Below are positions 8,822-16,728 of a DNA stretch of 51,609 bases, one piece after another. This stretch comes from Nitrosomonas halophila (GTDB taxonomy: Bacteria; Pseudomonadota; Gammaproteobacteria; Burkholderiales; Nitrosomonadaceae): the NCBI RefSeq assembly GCF_900107165.1, contig NZ_FNOY01000018.1, forward strand, positions 1 to 51,609, given 5' to 3'. Within the stretch, counting starts at the first letter, position 1. Every line of letters begins with the position of its first letter. Made by a program: the position numbers and the translations under genes. The notes beneath the pieces were generated by a model. The model made no database searches. It was given only the letters and a program-made list of their open reading frames with translations, and was not told where the DNA came from.

Positions 8822-9184
8822 ATGAATATTATGAACAAACCCCGGCTTTTGGATCAGGTGCGAGATAAGCTTAGACTAAAACATTACAGTTATCGTACCG
8901 AGCAATCCTATATTGCGTGGATAAAGCGCTTTATTTACTTTCACGAGAAGCGACATCCGAACACGATGGAAGAAAGGGAGATTGAATCTTTTCTCACTCA
9001 TCTCGCCGTGAAACGTAATGTGGTCGCGTCTACACAGAATCAGGCTTTGTGTGCACTGCTGTTTTTATACAAGGAGGTACTCGGGTGCGAATTGGCATGG
9101 CTGGACTCAATGCAGCGCGCCAAACGTCCAGCACGATTGCCGGTGGTGCTCACAGTTCAAGAAGTACTCAATCTGCTTAAATAA
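8822..9184 (+). pseudogene. intI: Truncated integron integrase (IntI)
   Basis: About 120 residues match the N-terminal, DNA-binding part of integron tyrosine recombinases: LLDQVRDKLRLKHYSYRTEQ, then IKRFIYFHEKRHP and finally RPARLPVVLTVQEVLNLL. The frame ends TAA at 9182-9184, just before the catalytic domain, so all catalytic residues (R, K, H, R, Y) are missing and the expected full length of about 320 residues is not reached. ATG at 8822 or 8831 are both plausible starts. Transcription is divergent from the cassettes, as in all integrons. The break point abuts a decayed REP-associated transposase element, and the lost 3' part does not reappear in the window, so the truncation was accompanied by a deletion. 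Confidence 0.9.
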
Positions 9185-9518
9185 AAGGGTAGAGTAGAGA
9201 ACAGGCTTGCAGAAATGGGGTCAAGTCTTGTTACAACACATAAGCGGCAACGGCCCGCTTCCCAAACTGTCCCCAGTATCCAGTCCGTTTGCAACCACTC
9301 AGGACGGCTGCTTTTCCCGATCATGGCTGAATAGCTGTTCCATGGCCATTGCCCAATATCCTTCACCCCACCCGCCCGCGCAGGATTCAGCACAACATAG
9401 CGGGAGAGTTCAAGCAGATAGCTTTCCTTCTCCATCAGAATGGCTTTCTATCGTCCTTGGTAGGCATGTACAACATGATTTAAGACTTGACCCCTATCGT
9501 ATTGCAACCATGGCTCTT
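9185..9518 (-). pseudogene. Decayed REP-associated tyrosine transposase (RAYT) fragment
   Basis: The minus strand reads HVVHAYQGR, stop, KAILMEKESYLLELSRYVV, then LNPARAGGVKDIGQWPWNSY and PEWLQTDWIL. This is the middle to C-terminal signature of RAYT (Y1 transposase) proteins, with an in-frame stop and no N-terminus. A 13-base inverted repeat GGGGTCAAGTCTT/AAGACTTGACCCC at 9217-9229 and 9482-9494 encloses it. Such repeats commonly flank RAYT genes. The element lies exactly where the integrase was cut. The stretch holds no other gene. Confidence 0.75.
9217..9494. repeat. 13-bp inverted repeat around the RAYT fragment
   Basis: Arms at 9217-9229 and 9482-9494 are perfectly complementary. The motif GGGGTCAAGTCTT is the kind of terminal repeat associated with RAYT mobilisation. 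Between the arms there are only about 250 bases, too few for a complete transposase. Confidence 0.65.
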
Positions 9519-10226
9519 TTAGATATCCAGACTTGCCCCGCGTTTGCGCAACCACTCCTTTCTTTCGCGCCAATCCGGCAGCACCTTGTCCACCTCGTTC
9601 CAGAAGGCATCGCTGTGGTTGCGGTGATGGAAGTGGCAGAGCTCGTGGACCACGATGTAATCGATGATGCGCGGCGGGGCCATCATGCACTTCCAGTGAA
9701 AATTGAGTACGCCGCGCCTACCGCAACTGGCCCAGCGGTAGCCCATGTCCTTGACCTTGATACCGGCAACGCTCACGCCGACCCTGGGCGCATAGAACGC
9801 CACATGCTCGGCAAAACGCTGCTGCCCCTTGTCGGCATAGAACTGCTCAAAGGCCTTGCGGGCCATGTCTGTGCCGCCCTGTTCGATCAGTTCACGGCTG
9901 AGGCAGAAGCGGTCGCCTTTTAGCAGCAGTGCCTTGTCCTGCCCATTGACCAGCACCAGTCGATAAGTGCCGCCCAGATACAGAAAGGTTTCGCCGTTGA
10001 CCCACTCACGCGCCACGGTGGCAGCGTTCAGGTCTTTCCATTCGGCCAGGTTGCGGTAGATCCATATGCGTTTGCTCTCCACTAGCGCATCCACCTGTTC
10101 CGGGGTGAAGTCGGCGGGTGGGCGCACCACAATCTTGCCATCGCGTTCGATGACGATGTCGGTGGTGCGGCGCTGGCTACCAGGCAGCAGGTGGTATTCG
10201 ATGTCGCGTATACGGCGGGCGTTCAT
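9519..10226 (-). CDS. DUF45/M48-like zinc metallopeptidase of restriction locus
   Basis: The 235-residue protein has the zinc motif HELCH at 194-198 with a further H204 (HRNHSDAF), the signature of DUF45 (YgjP-like, WLM) predicted metallohydrolases. This family is often encoded beside type I restriction genes, where its role is not established. It could trim or control the restriction subunit. The ATG overlaps the hsdR stop by four bases (ATGA), so translation is probably coupled to hsdR. It is the last gene of the minus-strand restriction operon. There is no signal peptide, so it is cytoplasmic. The length is normal for the family. Confidence 0.85.
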   Translation of the reverse strand: MNARRIRDIEYHLLPGSQRRTTDIVIERDGKIVVRPPADFTPEQVDALVESKRIWIYRNLAEWKDLNAATVAREWVNGETFLYLGGTYRLVLVNGQDKALLLKGDRFCLSRELIEQGGTDMARKAFEQFYADKGQQRFAEHVAFYAPRVGVSVAGIKVKDMGYRWASCGRRGVLNFHWKCMMAPPRIIDYIVVHELCHFHHRNHSDAFWNEVDKVLPDWRERKEWLRKRGASLDI

Positions 10227-13200
10227 GGCTGCTGCTCCCCGACGACTCCTTGCAGCAGGGCATCGTGGCGATTCTTGGCCAGTCGCATGATCTCCACGGC
10301 GATGCGTTCACGATGCGTTTTCAGCTCGCCAATGCCGGTCAGCGTCAACGCTGTCTTGATCTCGCTGCGGGTGCGTTTCTGTTTGTCGGCGTTGTGCCAG
10401 AAGTCGATGCTGCCGATGCTCCGTTGCAGAATTTCCACAATGGCTTCCATCAATGCACGCATTTTTCCCTGAGCACTGGCGGGCACTTCGCCATCAAAGG
10501 CTTCGTTGGCGATATGCTCGTAGAAGGTGGTGGCTTCGCGGCTCATGCCGGCTTTGCCCTGCTGGCGCCCTGCGGCGGCCACCTTGCGCAGCTTTTCCAG
10601 TTCCTCGGCCAGTTGCTCCCACTCGTCCTGATAGCGGCCGATCAGCTGTTCCACTTTTTCCGACAGGCTTTTGTAGAAGGCCGGGTCTTCATCATGATGC
10701 ACGGTGCAGTGCTTGCGAATGGCGTGCTCCATTTCGCTGGCCTTGGCCTCGGCATTATCACCGGCATGCTGGTTGAGCTGCTCGATAAAATCGGCGGAAA
10801 GCAGTTCCACCGGCGGCACCTTGGGGTTGATGCCAAGGCTGATCAGATGCTCGTTGATCAGATCACGCACCTTCTGCCCGGCGTCGCCCAGGTTCAGCGT
10901 GTCGTCCTTGTAGCGTTCTTTGGCCACGCGCAGGATATAACCGAACCGCTTGGCCGGCACCCGGTAGGGCTGACCGGCGGCATGGGGCAGAATAATATCG
11001 AGGCTGGCGAGAAACTTCTTCAGGTACACATCAAAGTCGGCGCGCTGTTTTTCGTCCTTGAGCAGTTTCACCGCCGCATGCACCACGGCGGCTTCGTCTT
11101 CCACGCTGGCGAGCCTGCCTTCGACAAAGTCGCGCACGCCGACCACCTTATGTTCGGCGAACAGTTGCAGCAGACGCTGGTAGCGCTCCTGCAACACCGG
11201 CACTTCGGAGGTAATGTTTTTCAGGCCGCTGGCCAGTTCCTGCTGTTCGTCGGTGGCGGCGTACAGGGTCAGCGCCTCGGTCAGGCGGTGGGTCAGGCCG
11301 ACATAGTCCACCACATAGCCGCGCTGCTTACCTTTCTTGACCCGGTTGGTGCGGGCAATGGCCTGCAACAGGGTATGCTCGCGGATTTTCTTGTCCAGAT
11401 ACATCACCTGTTGGATCGGTGCATCGAAGCCGGTGAGCAGCATATCGCACACCACCAGAAAGGCGATGGCGCTGTACGGTTGGTCCGGATCGTCAAAAGC
11501 AAAGGGTTTGCAGAAATTCTCCACTGCATTCCAGGCGCGCGCCTGTTTGCGTCCCTCGGTGATATAAGCGGCTTCGTTGGTGCCGTCGCCGGAGATCACC
11601 ACCGCCGCTTTCAGCATGTCTATCTGGCGGATTTTTTCGGCATCCGGCGCGGGTGCGGCGCGCAATGCGGCAGCGGTGTCGGCCAGTGCCTGATGAATCG
11701 CCTTCTGGTAGCGCACCGCTGCCAACTTGGAATGGCACACCACCTGGGCCTTGAAACCATTGGGGAAGATATGCGCCAGATAGTGGGCCACCAGATCTTT
11801 GGCGATCGCTTCAATGCGTTGCTCGGCTTCCAGAATATCGCCGGTGGCACCGTATTTTTTCTTGATCGCCAGCAGCTCCTCCTCGCTGCGGTCCTTGAAC
11901 AGATTTTCGAACTTGGTCTCGAAGGCATGCTTCTCGTTCAGCGCTGCGTCCGAAGTGCGGCCCTCGTAAAGAATCTGCAAGGTGGTGCCGTCTGCCACTG
12001 CGTCCATCAGCTTGTACTGGTCAATGTACTCGCCAAAGCGTTTGACGGTGCGCTTTTCACCATGGCGTTCAGTAATCAGTGGCGTGCCGGTAAAAGCGAT
12101 GCGCGCGGCATTGGGAAAGGCTTCAAAAATGTTTTCGCCCAGCTCCGAGCTCTGGGTGCGGTGGGCCTCGTCGATCATCAGCACAATGCGATCCGAAGCA
12201 TTGACCACACCAAAAGTCTTCTTGCCCGGAATCGCCAGATAGGTGCCCAGCGCCTCGAACACCGACGGCGGCAGGCTCTGGTCGGCAATCTGGAACTTGT
12301 GCGCCATCACCATATTGATATCGGACTGATCGGTGGCCAGATCGCGGCGCAGTGCCGCGCGGCTGTCAATCACATTCACCCGACCGCCGATCAGAGCAGC
12401 GGTTTCAGCCAGTTGCTGTTCCAGATCGGTGCGGTCGTTGATCAGCACCAGCTTGTAGTCGTGCAAATCCCTTGATGCGCGCAGCATGCGCGCCACAAAC
12501 ACCATGGTCAAGCTCTTGCCCGAGCCCTGGGTATGCCACACCACGCCGCTTTTTTCCTCGGCGGTTCTGCCCTCGCGCAAACGCTGGAGAATCTTGCCGG
12601 CGGCACGGAACTGCTGGTAGCGGCACACCACCTTGATGCGTGGCCCGCCATCGGTGTCCATGAACACCGAGCAGGTGCGCAGCATCAGCAGCAGGTTGGC
12701 CTTGTTGAGCATGCCATGGATGAGGCGCTGCTGGGCATTCATGCCCTCGGCCACTCTGTCGGCTTCTGGCCATTGCGTTTTCCAGGGGTAGAAGTGTTCC
12801 TCGCCAGAGGTAAGGGTGCCGTAGTCGGCTTCCACACCGCTGGAACGGATCAGCAGCAGGTTGCTGTGGAACAGCCGTGGCTCGCCTTCCTTCAGCCCCT
12901 GGCGGGCGGTGTCCTCGCGCCGGTTCATGTAGCGCTGCAACTGGGCAAAGGCCTCGGCCATCGGGTTGGCGCAAGTCGGCCCGCCCTTTTTGCACTCCAC
13001 CACCGCCAGCGGTATGCCGTTCACGAACAGCACAATGTCGAGAATGATGAATTGCCGGACAGCGCCGGGAGTATCGATGCGGAACTGGTTGATGGCAAGA
13101 AAGTGGTTGTTTTCCGGCGTGTCGAAGTCGATCAGCCGTACCACCGGGTCCTGCTCGCCGGTTTCTTCATTCACATCCACCTGCGCCTTGAACAGCAGCT

Positions 13201-13498
13201 TCTGCACCGCCTCGTTGGCTTCCAGCAGCGTGCGGTTGGGCTGGCGCAGCAGTTGCTCCTGCAAATCCTGCAATTGCTTGGCTGTCAGCCAGGTGCCGCC
13301 GTTCTTGCCAGAATCGGCACTGGGGTTCAGTGCGGCAACAGCGCGGTTGAAAACCTCCGGCAGCAGCCACTGGCGGAAACTAACGCGCTGGCTTTTGGCC
13401 GGATCGGAGGGAATCTCCTGCCCCTGGTCGATAATCTCCCAGCCCAGTGCTTTGAGTTGCTGCAGGAAGGGTTGTTCGACTTCGGTGTATTCAGACAA
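10223..13498 (-). CDS. hsdR: Type I restriction enzyme subunit R
   Basis: A 1,091-residue motor and nuclease subunit that cuts unmethylated DNA at a distance from the HsdS target. Seen: nuclease core with D154 and E168-C-K170 in LAVVECKKG, Walker A WHTQGSGKS at 321-329, DEAH at 443-446, and FTGTPL further on. The C-terminal helical region joins the methylase core. The start is TTG at 13498, preceded on the minus strand by GAGG at suitable spacing; no ATG gives a better N-terminus. It follows the rloB remnant and is translationally coupled to the DUF45 gene. A short relic of a second hsdR start survives at 15131-15172. Large ORFs on the opposite strand are shadows. Confidence 0.95.
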   Translation of the reverse strand: MSEYTEVEQPFLQQLKALGWEIIDQGQEIPSDPAKSQRVSFRQWLLPEVFNRAVAALNPSADSGKNGGTWLTAKQLQDLQEQLLRQPNRTLLEANEAVQKLLFKAQVDVNEETGEQDPVVRLIDFDTPENNHFLAINQFRIDTPGAVRQFIILDIVLFVNGIPLAVVECKKGGPTCANPMAEAFAQLQRYMNRREDTARQGLKEGEPRLFHSNLLLIRSSGVEADYGTLTSGEEHFYPWKTQWPEADRVAEGMNAQQRLIHGMLNKANLLLMLRTCSVFMDTDGGPRIKVVCRYQQFRAAGKILQRLREGRTAEEKSGVVWHTQGSGKSLTMVFVARMLRASRDLHDYKLVLINDRTDLEQQLAETAALIGGRVNVIDSRAALRRDLATDQSDINMVMAHKFQIADQSLPPSVFEALGTYLAIPGKKTFGVVNASDRIVLMIDEAHRTQSSELGENIFEAFPNAARIAFTGTPLITERHGEKRTVKRFGEYIDQYKLMDAVADGTTLQILYEGRTSDAALNEKHAFETKFENLFKDRSEEELLAIKKKYGATGDILEAEQRIEAIAKDLVAHYLAHIFPNGFKAQVVCHSKLAAVRYQKAIHQALADTAAALRAAPAPDAEKIRQIDMLKAAVVISGDGTNEAAYITEGRKQARAWNAVENFCKPFAFDDPDQPYSAIAFLVVCDMLLTGFDAPIQQVMYLDKKIREHTLLQAIARTNRVKKGKQRGYVVDYVGLTHRLTEALTLYAATDEQQELASGLKNITSEVPVLQERYQRLLQLFAEHKVVGVRDFVEGRLASVEDEAAVVHAAVKLLKDEKQRADFDVYLKKFLASLDIILPHAAGQPYRVPAKRFGYILRVAKERYKDDTLNLGDAGQKVRDLINEHLISLGINPKVPPVELLSADFIEQLNQHAGDNAEAKASEMEHAIRKHCTVHHDEDPAFYKSLSEKVEQLIGRYQDEWEQLAEELEKLRKVAAAGRQQGKAGMSREATTFYEHIANEAFDGEVPASAQGKMRALMEAIVEILQRSIGSIDFWHNADKQKRTRSEIKTALTLTGIGELKTHRERIAVEIMRLAKNRHDALLQGVVGEQQP

Positions 13499-13552
13499 AA
13501 GCAGCCTCGCCAGTTTCGTGGGTTTTGTTGTGATCGGTATTGTTCTGATTCA

Positions 13553-13728
13553 TCATGGCGATTTTATCGACTGCAAAAAATTCACCAGCTCATGGATGCG
13601 CGTGCTCGGGTTGCCGGTCCCGCTGGCCTGCGCCTCGCGTAGCGATATGGATCACGCCTTGCCGCACGCCGCCGTAACCCATTCGCGCTTTTTGCCTTGC
13701 GTTTGTGAAACAGGTTATCCGTACCCAT
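13553..13728 (-). pseudogene. rloB: rloB remnant with internal deletion
   Basis: The reading from ATG 13728 begins MGTDNLFHKRKAKSANGL and continues RRRAARRDPY, the characteristic basic N-terminus of RloB-like proteins. It then loses frame. The other end of the segment, in another frame, reads NPSTRIHELVNFLQSIKS before a TGA at 13553-13555, which fits an RloB C-terminus. Only 176 bases remain of a gene normally several hundred bases long, so the middle has been deleted. The ATG overlaps the rloA stop as TGATG, the expected coupling of an rloAB pair. RloB is a partner of the RloA ATPase in loci linked to type I restriction. The identification of the N-terminal part is fairly strong; that of the C-terminal part is tentative. 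Confidence 0.65.
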
Positions 13729-14999
13729 CAGCCAATCTGCTTGAGTGACCGAATAAACGGCAAGGCGCCATAGCGACCCGAAAGATAGGCCGCTTCCAGA
13801 TTTTCACGCCCCTTGCGCGGGCTGAAATCCGTTAACGGATACAGCACCGTGGCCTGAGACTTGTCCTTTTCACAAAACCAGATCTGATCACGCCGGAAAA
13901 CCGCCTGGTTCAGGATCGATGTTTCATGTGTGGTAAAGACGAGCTGAGCATTGTTGGGATTGATTTCCGGGTTATGAAACAACTGCACCAAAAACTCCAC
14001 CAGGCGCGGATGTAGATTATCGTGCAGTTCGTCGATAAACAACACATAGCCGTTAGCCAATGAATCAATCCACGGGCCAGCGAAGGCAAACAGCTTTTGA
14101 GTGCCGTCGGATTCGTCGCCAAAATCAAAAGTAACAGGGCTGCCCTCATCATCTTTATGAACGGTTTTAATGTCGAGAATCTTTTTGTCTCTCATACCGC
14201 CAGTAATGGCCTCTCGCATCGGCTCCGGCATATCGGCCGGCAACGCAGCGGGATCAAACGGCCTGGTTTCGACCAAAATATCGTCGATATGCAAATCAGC
14301 GGCGCGCAGAAAATCCATAATCTTCGCCTTGTCACTGCTTTCACACAATGATGCGCTAAACTCAGGCCCCCACCCCCCCACATTGGCCAGTCGCAGCGTA
14401 TTTTTGAACCAGTCAAACACTGGTTGTAACTGCTCGCTGTTGAGCTGTACTGCTGTCGATAAAAACAGCGCATTATCGCGAGTGGATTTTTGCCAGAGTT
14501 GTTTCTCACCCGTCAGATTATTGCCCAGCTCCCAGTCGTAGCGCTGATCATCCGGATTCCAGGCGCGACCGAGCCAGCGTTGTGGTCGACCCTTGGGGTA
14601 TGCCAGCAGCCACTCCTCATGGATGCGCTCGGCCGTGGCCGCAAAGCCATACTGATAGCGCACCCCATCCACCAGAAAGGTGACTTCAAATTCGCTGGGT
14701 TGCTGGCGCGTCTCCGGGTTCAGCCGAAACGGGGTCACGGGCAGCTTATCGCCCCGCTGCAGGTTGATGGCCGATTCCAGCACCACTCGCCTCATGGTTT
14801 GCAGTGCCAGCAACAGATTGGACTTGCCGCTGGCATTGGGGCCATAAATGGCTGCCGAACGCAGCAGCGCGATGTTGCTGGCCGCAGTGGCAATAAAGGT
14901 GTTGCTGGCCGCCCTCTCGTCACCCTTACCTTTCGCCAGGGTAAAGGTTTGCATCTCACGGAAGGACCGGAAATTGGCCACACTCAGCTCAATGAGCAT
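13728..14999 (-). CDS. RloA-like AAA ATPase of restriction locus
   Basis: The 423-residue ABC/OLD-type ATPase starts MLIELSVANFRSFREMQTF, with Walker A GPNASGKS at 53-60. Later come a Walker B-like LFIDELHDNLHP and an H-loop-like VFTTHET, the pattern of AAA_15/AAA_21 proteins such as RloA and AbiLi. I chose ATG 14999, which has GAGAGG five bases upstream on the minus strand; an in-frame ATG nine codons earlier has none. RloA/RloB pairs ride inside type I restriction loci and are thought to act in phage defence. Here the partner rloB is destroyed, so the ATPase may be an orphan. A 169-base AT-rich gap separates it from the AlbA_2 gene, so it may have its own promoter there. Confidence 0.82.
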   Translation of the reverse strand: MLIELSVANFRSFREMQTFTLAKGKGDERAASNTFIATAASNIALLRSAAIYGPNASGKSNLLLALQTMRRVVLESAINLQRGDKLPVTPFRLNPETRQQPSEFEVTFLVDGVRYQYGFAATAERIHEEWLLAYPKGRPQRWLGRAWNPDDQRYDWELGNNLTGEKQLWQKSTRDNALFLSTAVQLNSEQLQPVFDWFKNTLRLANVGGWGPEFSASLCESSDKAKIMDFLRAADLHIDDILVETRPFDPAALPADMPEPMREAITGGMRDKKILDIKTVHKDDEGSPVTFDFGDESDGTQKLFAFAGPWIDSLANGYVLFIDELHDNLHPRLVEFLVQLFHNPEINPNNAQLVFTTHETSILNQAVFRRDQIWFCEKDKSQATVLYPLTDFSPRKGRENLEAAYLSGRYGALPFIRSLKQIG

Positions 15000-15130
15000 A
15001 AAAACCTCTCGCGGCAAAAATGGCAATAAACGTCAGAATTTAGCAAAAGAATTATCTTTAAGCAATTTATTATTCAATTTTTGGCTAAATTAGTCATAAT
15101 TGGCGCACAAATAACATGCTGCCGCCATGA

Positions 15131-15172
15131 TTACTCTAAAAAGGATTGTTCGGCTTCGGTGTATTCGCTCAC
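15131..15172 (-). pseudogene. hsdR: Relic of an hsdR start codon region
   Basis: Minus-strand GTG 15172 overlaps the stop of the AlbA_2 gene as GTGA and encodes MSEYTEAEQSFLE before TAA. The true hsdR begins MSEYTEVEQPFLQ, and the DNA shares GAATACACCGAAG with it. The relic shows that hsdR once followed the AlbA_2 gene directly, coupled by overlap, and that the rloAB module was inserted next to or into its 5' end. Confidence 0.75.
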
Positions 15173-16728
15173 TCCCTCTCCCCTTCTCGCTGAGCCTGCA
15201 GGCAGCGTTCACCGAGCGGGGTCAGCCGGTAGCGCTGCTTGCTGCTGCGGGGTTTGTCCGGCAGAGTCATTTCGATCAGGCCTGCTTCCAGTGCCGGCAT
15301 CAGATACAGGCTGCTGAAGTTCACCCGGTCGCGTAATGCCATAGCCATCATCAGATCACTTCGGCTCATCTCGCCCGCTAGCACCCGCAACAAGGGCATG
15401 ACTTGCTGGGTGACTTGCTGGGTGACTTGCTGGGTGACTTCGGGGGTGACTTGTTCGGTCACCGGCATCTCCGCCAATGGATGCACCGGCAGCCTCACCA
15501 CACAGGTCAGGCGGTCATCGTCGGTTTCGAACTGCGGGGCGGGCGAGCCGTTGGCGGCCATGGCCTTGAGGATTTTGGGCACGCCGGTGGAGCGGCCTTC
15601 GGTCAGCTCCAGCTCCTTGAGAAACTCGCCGATGCGGCGGTTGCGGTAGCGGCGGCTCACCGCCCGGCCAGCGGCGAAATCGGCCAGCCGGATGGAGCGA
15701 TCCGGGCCGGGCACGCTCAACACCACCAGCTCGTCACGGCTGATGCGCACTTCAATCGGTTCACGCTCCTCGTAGGCACGGTGATACACGGCATTGACCA
15801 TCGCCTCCTCGATGGCGGCGTAGGGAAAATTCCACACCCGCGTGGCCTCGGCCCGGTCGGGGTGCTTGATCACCGTTTCGTGCAGGTAGTTGCGCTGGAT
15901 ATAGCCCAGCGCCTCGCGGGTCATGCGGGCCAGCGGGCCGCTGAAGATCTTCTCGTCAAAGCGGTCGCCACCGGCGCCTTCGGGAAACCACACCACCTCG
16001 ATGCGGGTGTAGGGGAAGAAGCGCTCCGGCGTTTCGTTGAAAAACAGCAGGCCGATATTTTTCGGCCAGGGCGACTCCGCCGGGCCGCCGGCCACATTCA
16101 TCTGCCGCCCCAATGCTTCGACGGAAAGGTTCCCGGCGTCTTCGGCCAGCGCACTACCCACTTCGCGCAGATACTCCAGCATCAAGGGTTTGGATAAATC
16201 CGCCACGCTTGCCTGCTGGGCGTAGCGATCATCAAAGGGCACCGTGGCCGTCAGACTCAACAGCTCCCGCTCGGTGTCGCCTTTGGCCTCCACAGTGCTG
16301 CTGTAGCGGCGAATGTAGTAACACCAGGTTTTGTGTTTTGCCGTAACCGATGCCGGTGCCTTGTAGGGTCGATTCATGCCGCCGGGTGCCTGCAGCACCA
16401 TCAGGGCGCGCCCCGCTACGCGTTCGATGCTCAGCGCGGGGAAATAGGGCGGCTGAATCAACTGGCAGGCGGCCAGCAGTTCCTGTTGAATCTTGTCGAG
16501 CTGCTCTTCCGCCAGGCCCACAGGCGGAAACTGCGGCTGGCCGTTGGCATCGCAATCCTGGCCGATCACCACATAGCCACCGCCCAGATTTTCAAAATCG
16601 TTGGCAAAGGCGCACAGGGTGCGGATGATGGCATCGGGATTCCAGCCCGCCTTGTATTCGATGCGCTCGCCCTCGACCCGGCGCTGGTGCAGCAGGTCAT
16701 CGAGATTGATGGGCAGGCGGTCAGCCAT
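15169..16728 (-). CDS. AlbA_2 (Schlafen-like) ATP-binding protein
   Basis: The 519-residue protein has an N-terminal AlbA_2 domain (residues 15-130, with VEGERIEYKAGWNPD) and a GHKL-type ATPase region around residue 300 (AAIEEAMVNAVYHRAY, N-box-like E and N). A helix-turn-helix-like C-terminus follows. This is the COG2865-type architecture. In type I restriction loci such genes are common passengers between hsdS and hsdR; a regulatory or anti-phage role is supposed. It overlaps hsdS by eight bases, and its stop overlaps the relic hsdR start. A run of QVTQ units (residues about 438-455) is encoded by a 12-base tandem repeat that links the two parts. Confidence 0.85.
   Translation of the reverse strand: MADRLPINLDDLLHQRRVEGERIEYKAGWNPDAIIRTLCAFANDFENLGGGYVVIGQDCDANGQPQFPPVGLAEEQLDKIQQELLAACQLIQPPYFPALSIERVAGRALMVLQAPGGMNRPYKAPASVTAKHKTWCYYIRRYSSTVEAKGDTERELLSLTATVPFDDRYAQQASVADLSKPLMLEYLREVGSALAEDAGNLSVEALGRQMNVAGGPAESPWPKNIGLLFFNETPERFFPYTRIEVVWFPEGAGGDRFDEKIFSGPLARMTREALGYIQRNYLHETVIKHPDRAEATRVWNFPYAAIEEAMVNAVYHRAYEEREPIEVRISRDELVVLSVPGPDRSIRLADFAAGRAVSRRYRNRRIGEFLKELELTEGRSTGVPKILKAMAANGSPAPQFETDDDRLTCVVRLPVHPLAEMPVTEQVTPEVTQQVTQQVTQQVMPLLRVLAGEMSRSDLMMAMALRDRVNFSSLYLMPALEAGLIEMTLPDKPRSSKQRYRLTPLGERCLQAQREGERE
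15400..15458. repeat. 12-bp tandem repeat coding a TQQV linker
   Basis: The unit GGGTGACTTGCT (plus strand) is repeated about three times perfectly, with degenerate copies on both sides. Because the unit is 12 bases, changes in copy number keep the AlbA_2 reading frame and change only the length of the linker. Confidence 0.85.

Larger units (their letters stand above)
5632..9184 (-). mobile_element. Integron: four cassettes, attI region and truncated integrase
   Basis: Four attC sites separate four minus-strand genes, and a truncated intI reads away from them on the plus strand, the standard integron layout. The core sites pair cassette by cassette, as expected for DNA that was once circular. 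ATTTAAC at 8676-8682 pairs with GTTAAAT at 8182-8188, ACATAAC at 8132-8138 with GTTATGT at 7685-7691, GCCTAAC at 7607-7613 with GTTAGGC at 6639-6645, and GCCCAAC at 6553-6559 with GTTGGGC at 5688-5694. The cassettes are more AT-rich than the neighbouring restriction operon. Because the integrase is dead, the array is now frozen unless an integrase acts from elsewhere. Confidence 0.9.

Noticed and set aside
10250..12475. 741-codon open frame on the plus strand
   Set aside because: It lies antisense to hsdR, whose motifs and length are unambiguous. The open frame is a by-product of GC-rich codon use.
15400..15458. CRISPR-like direct repeats
   Set aside because: Units are only 12 bases without spacers and are coding in frame.
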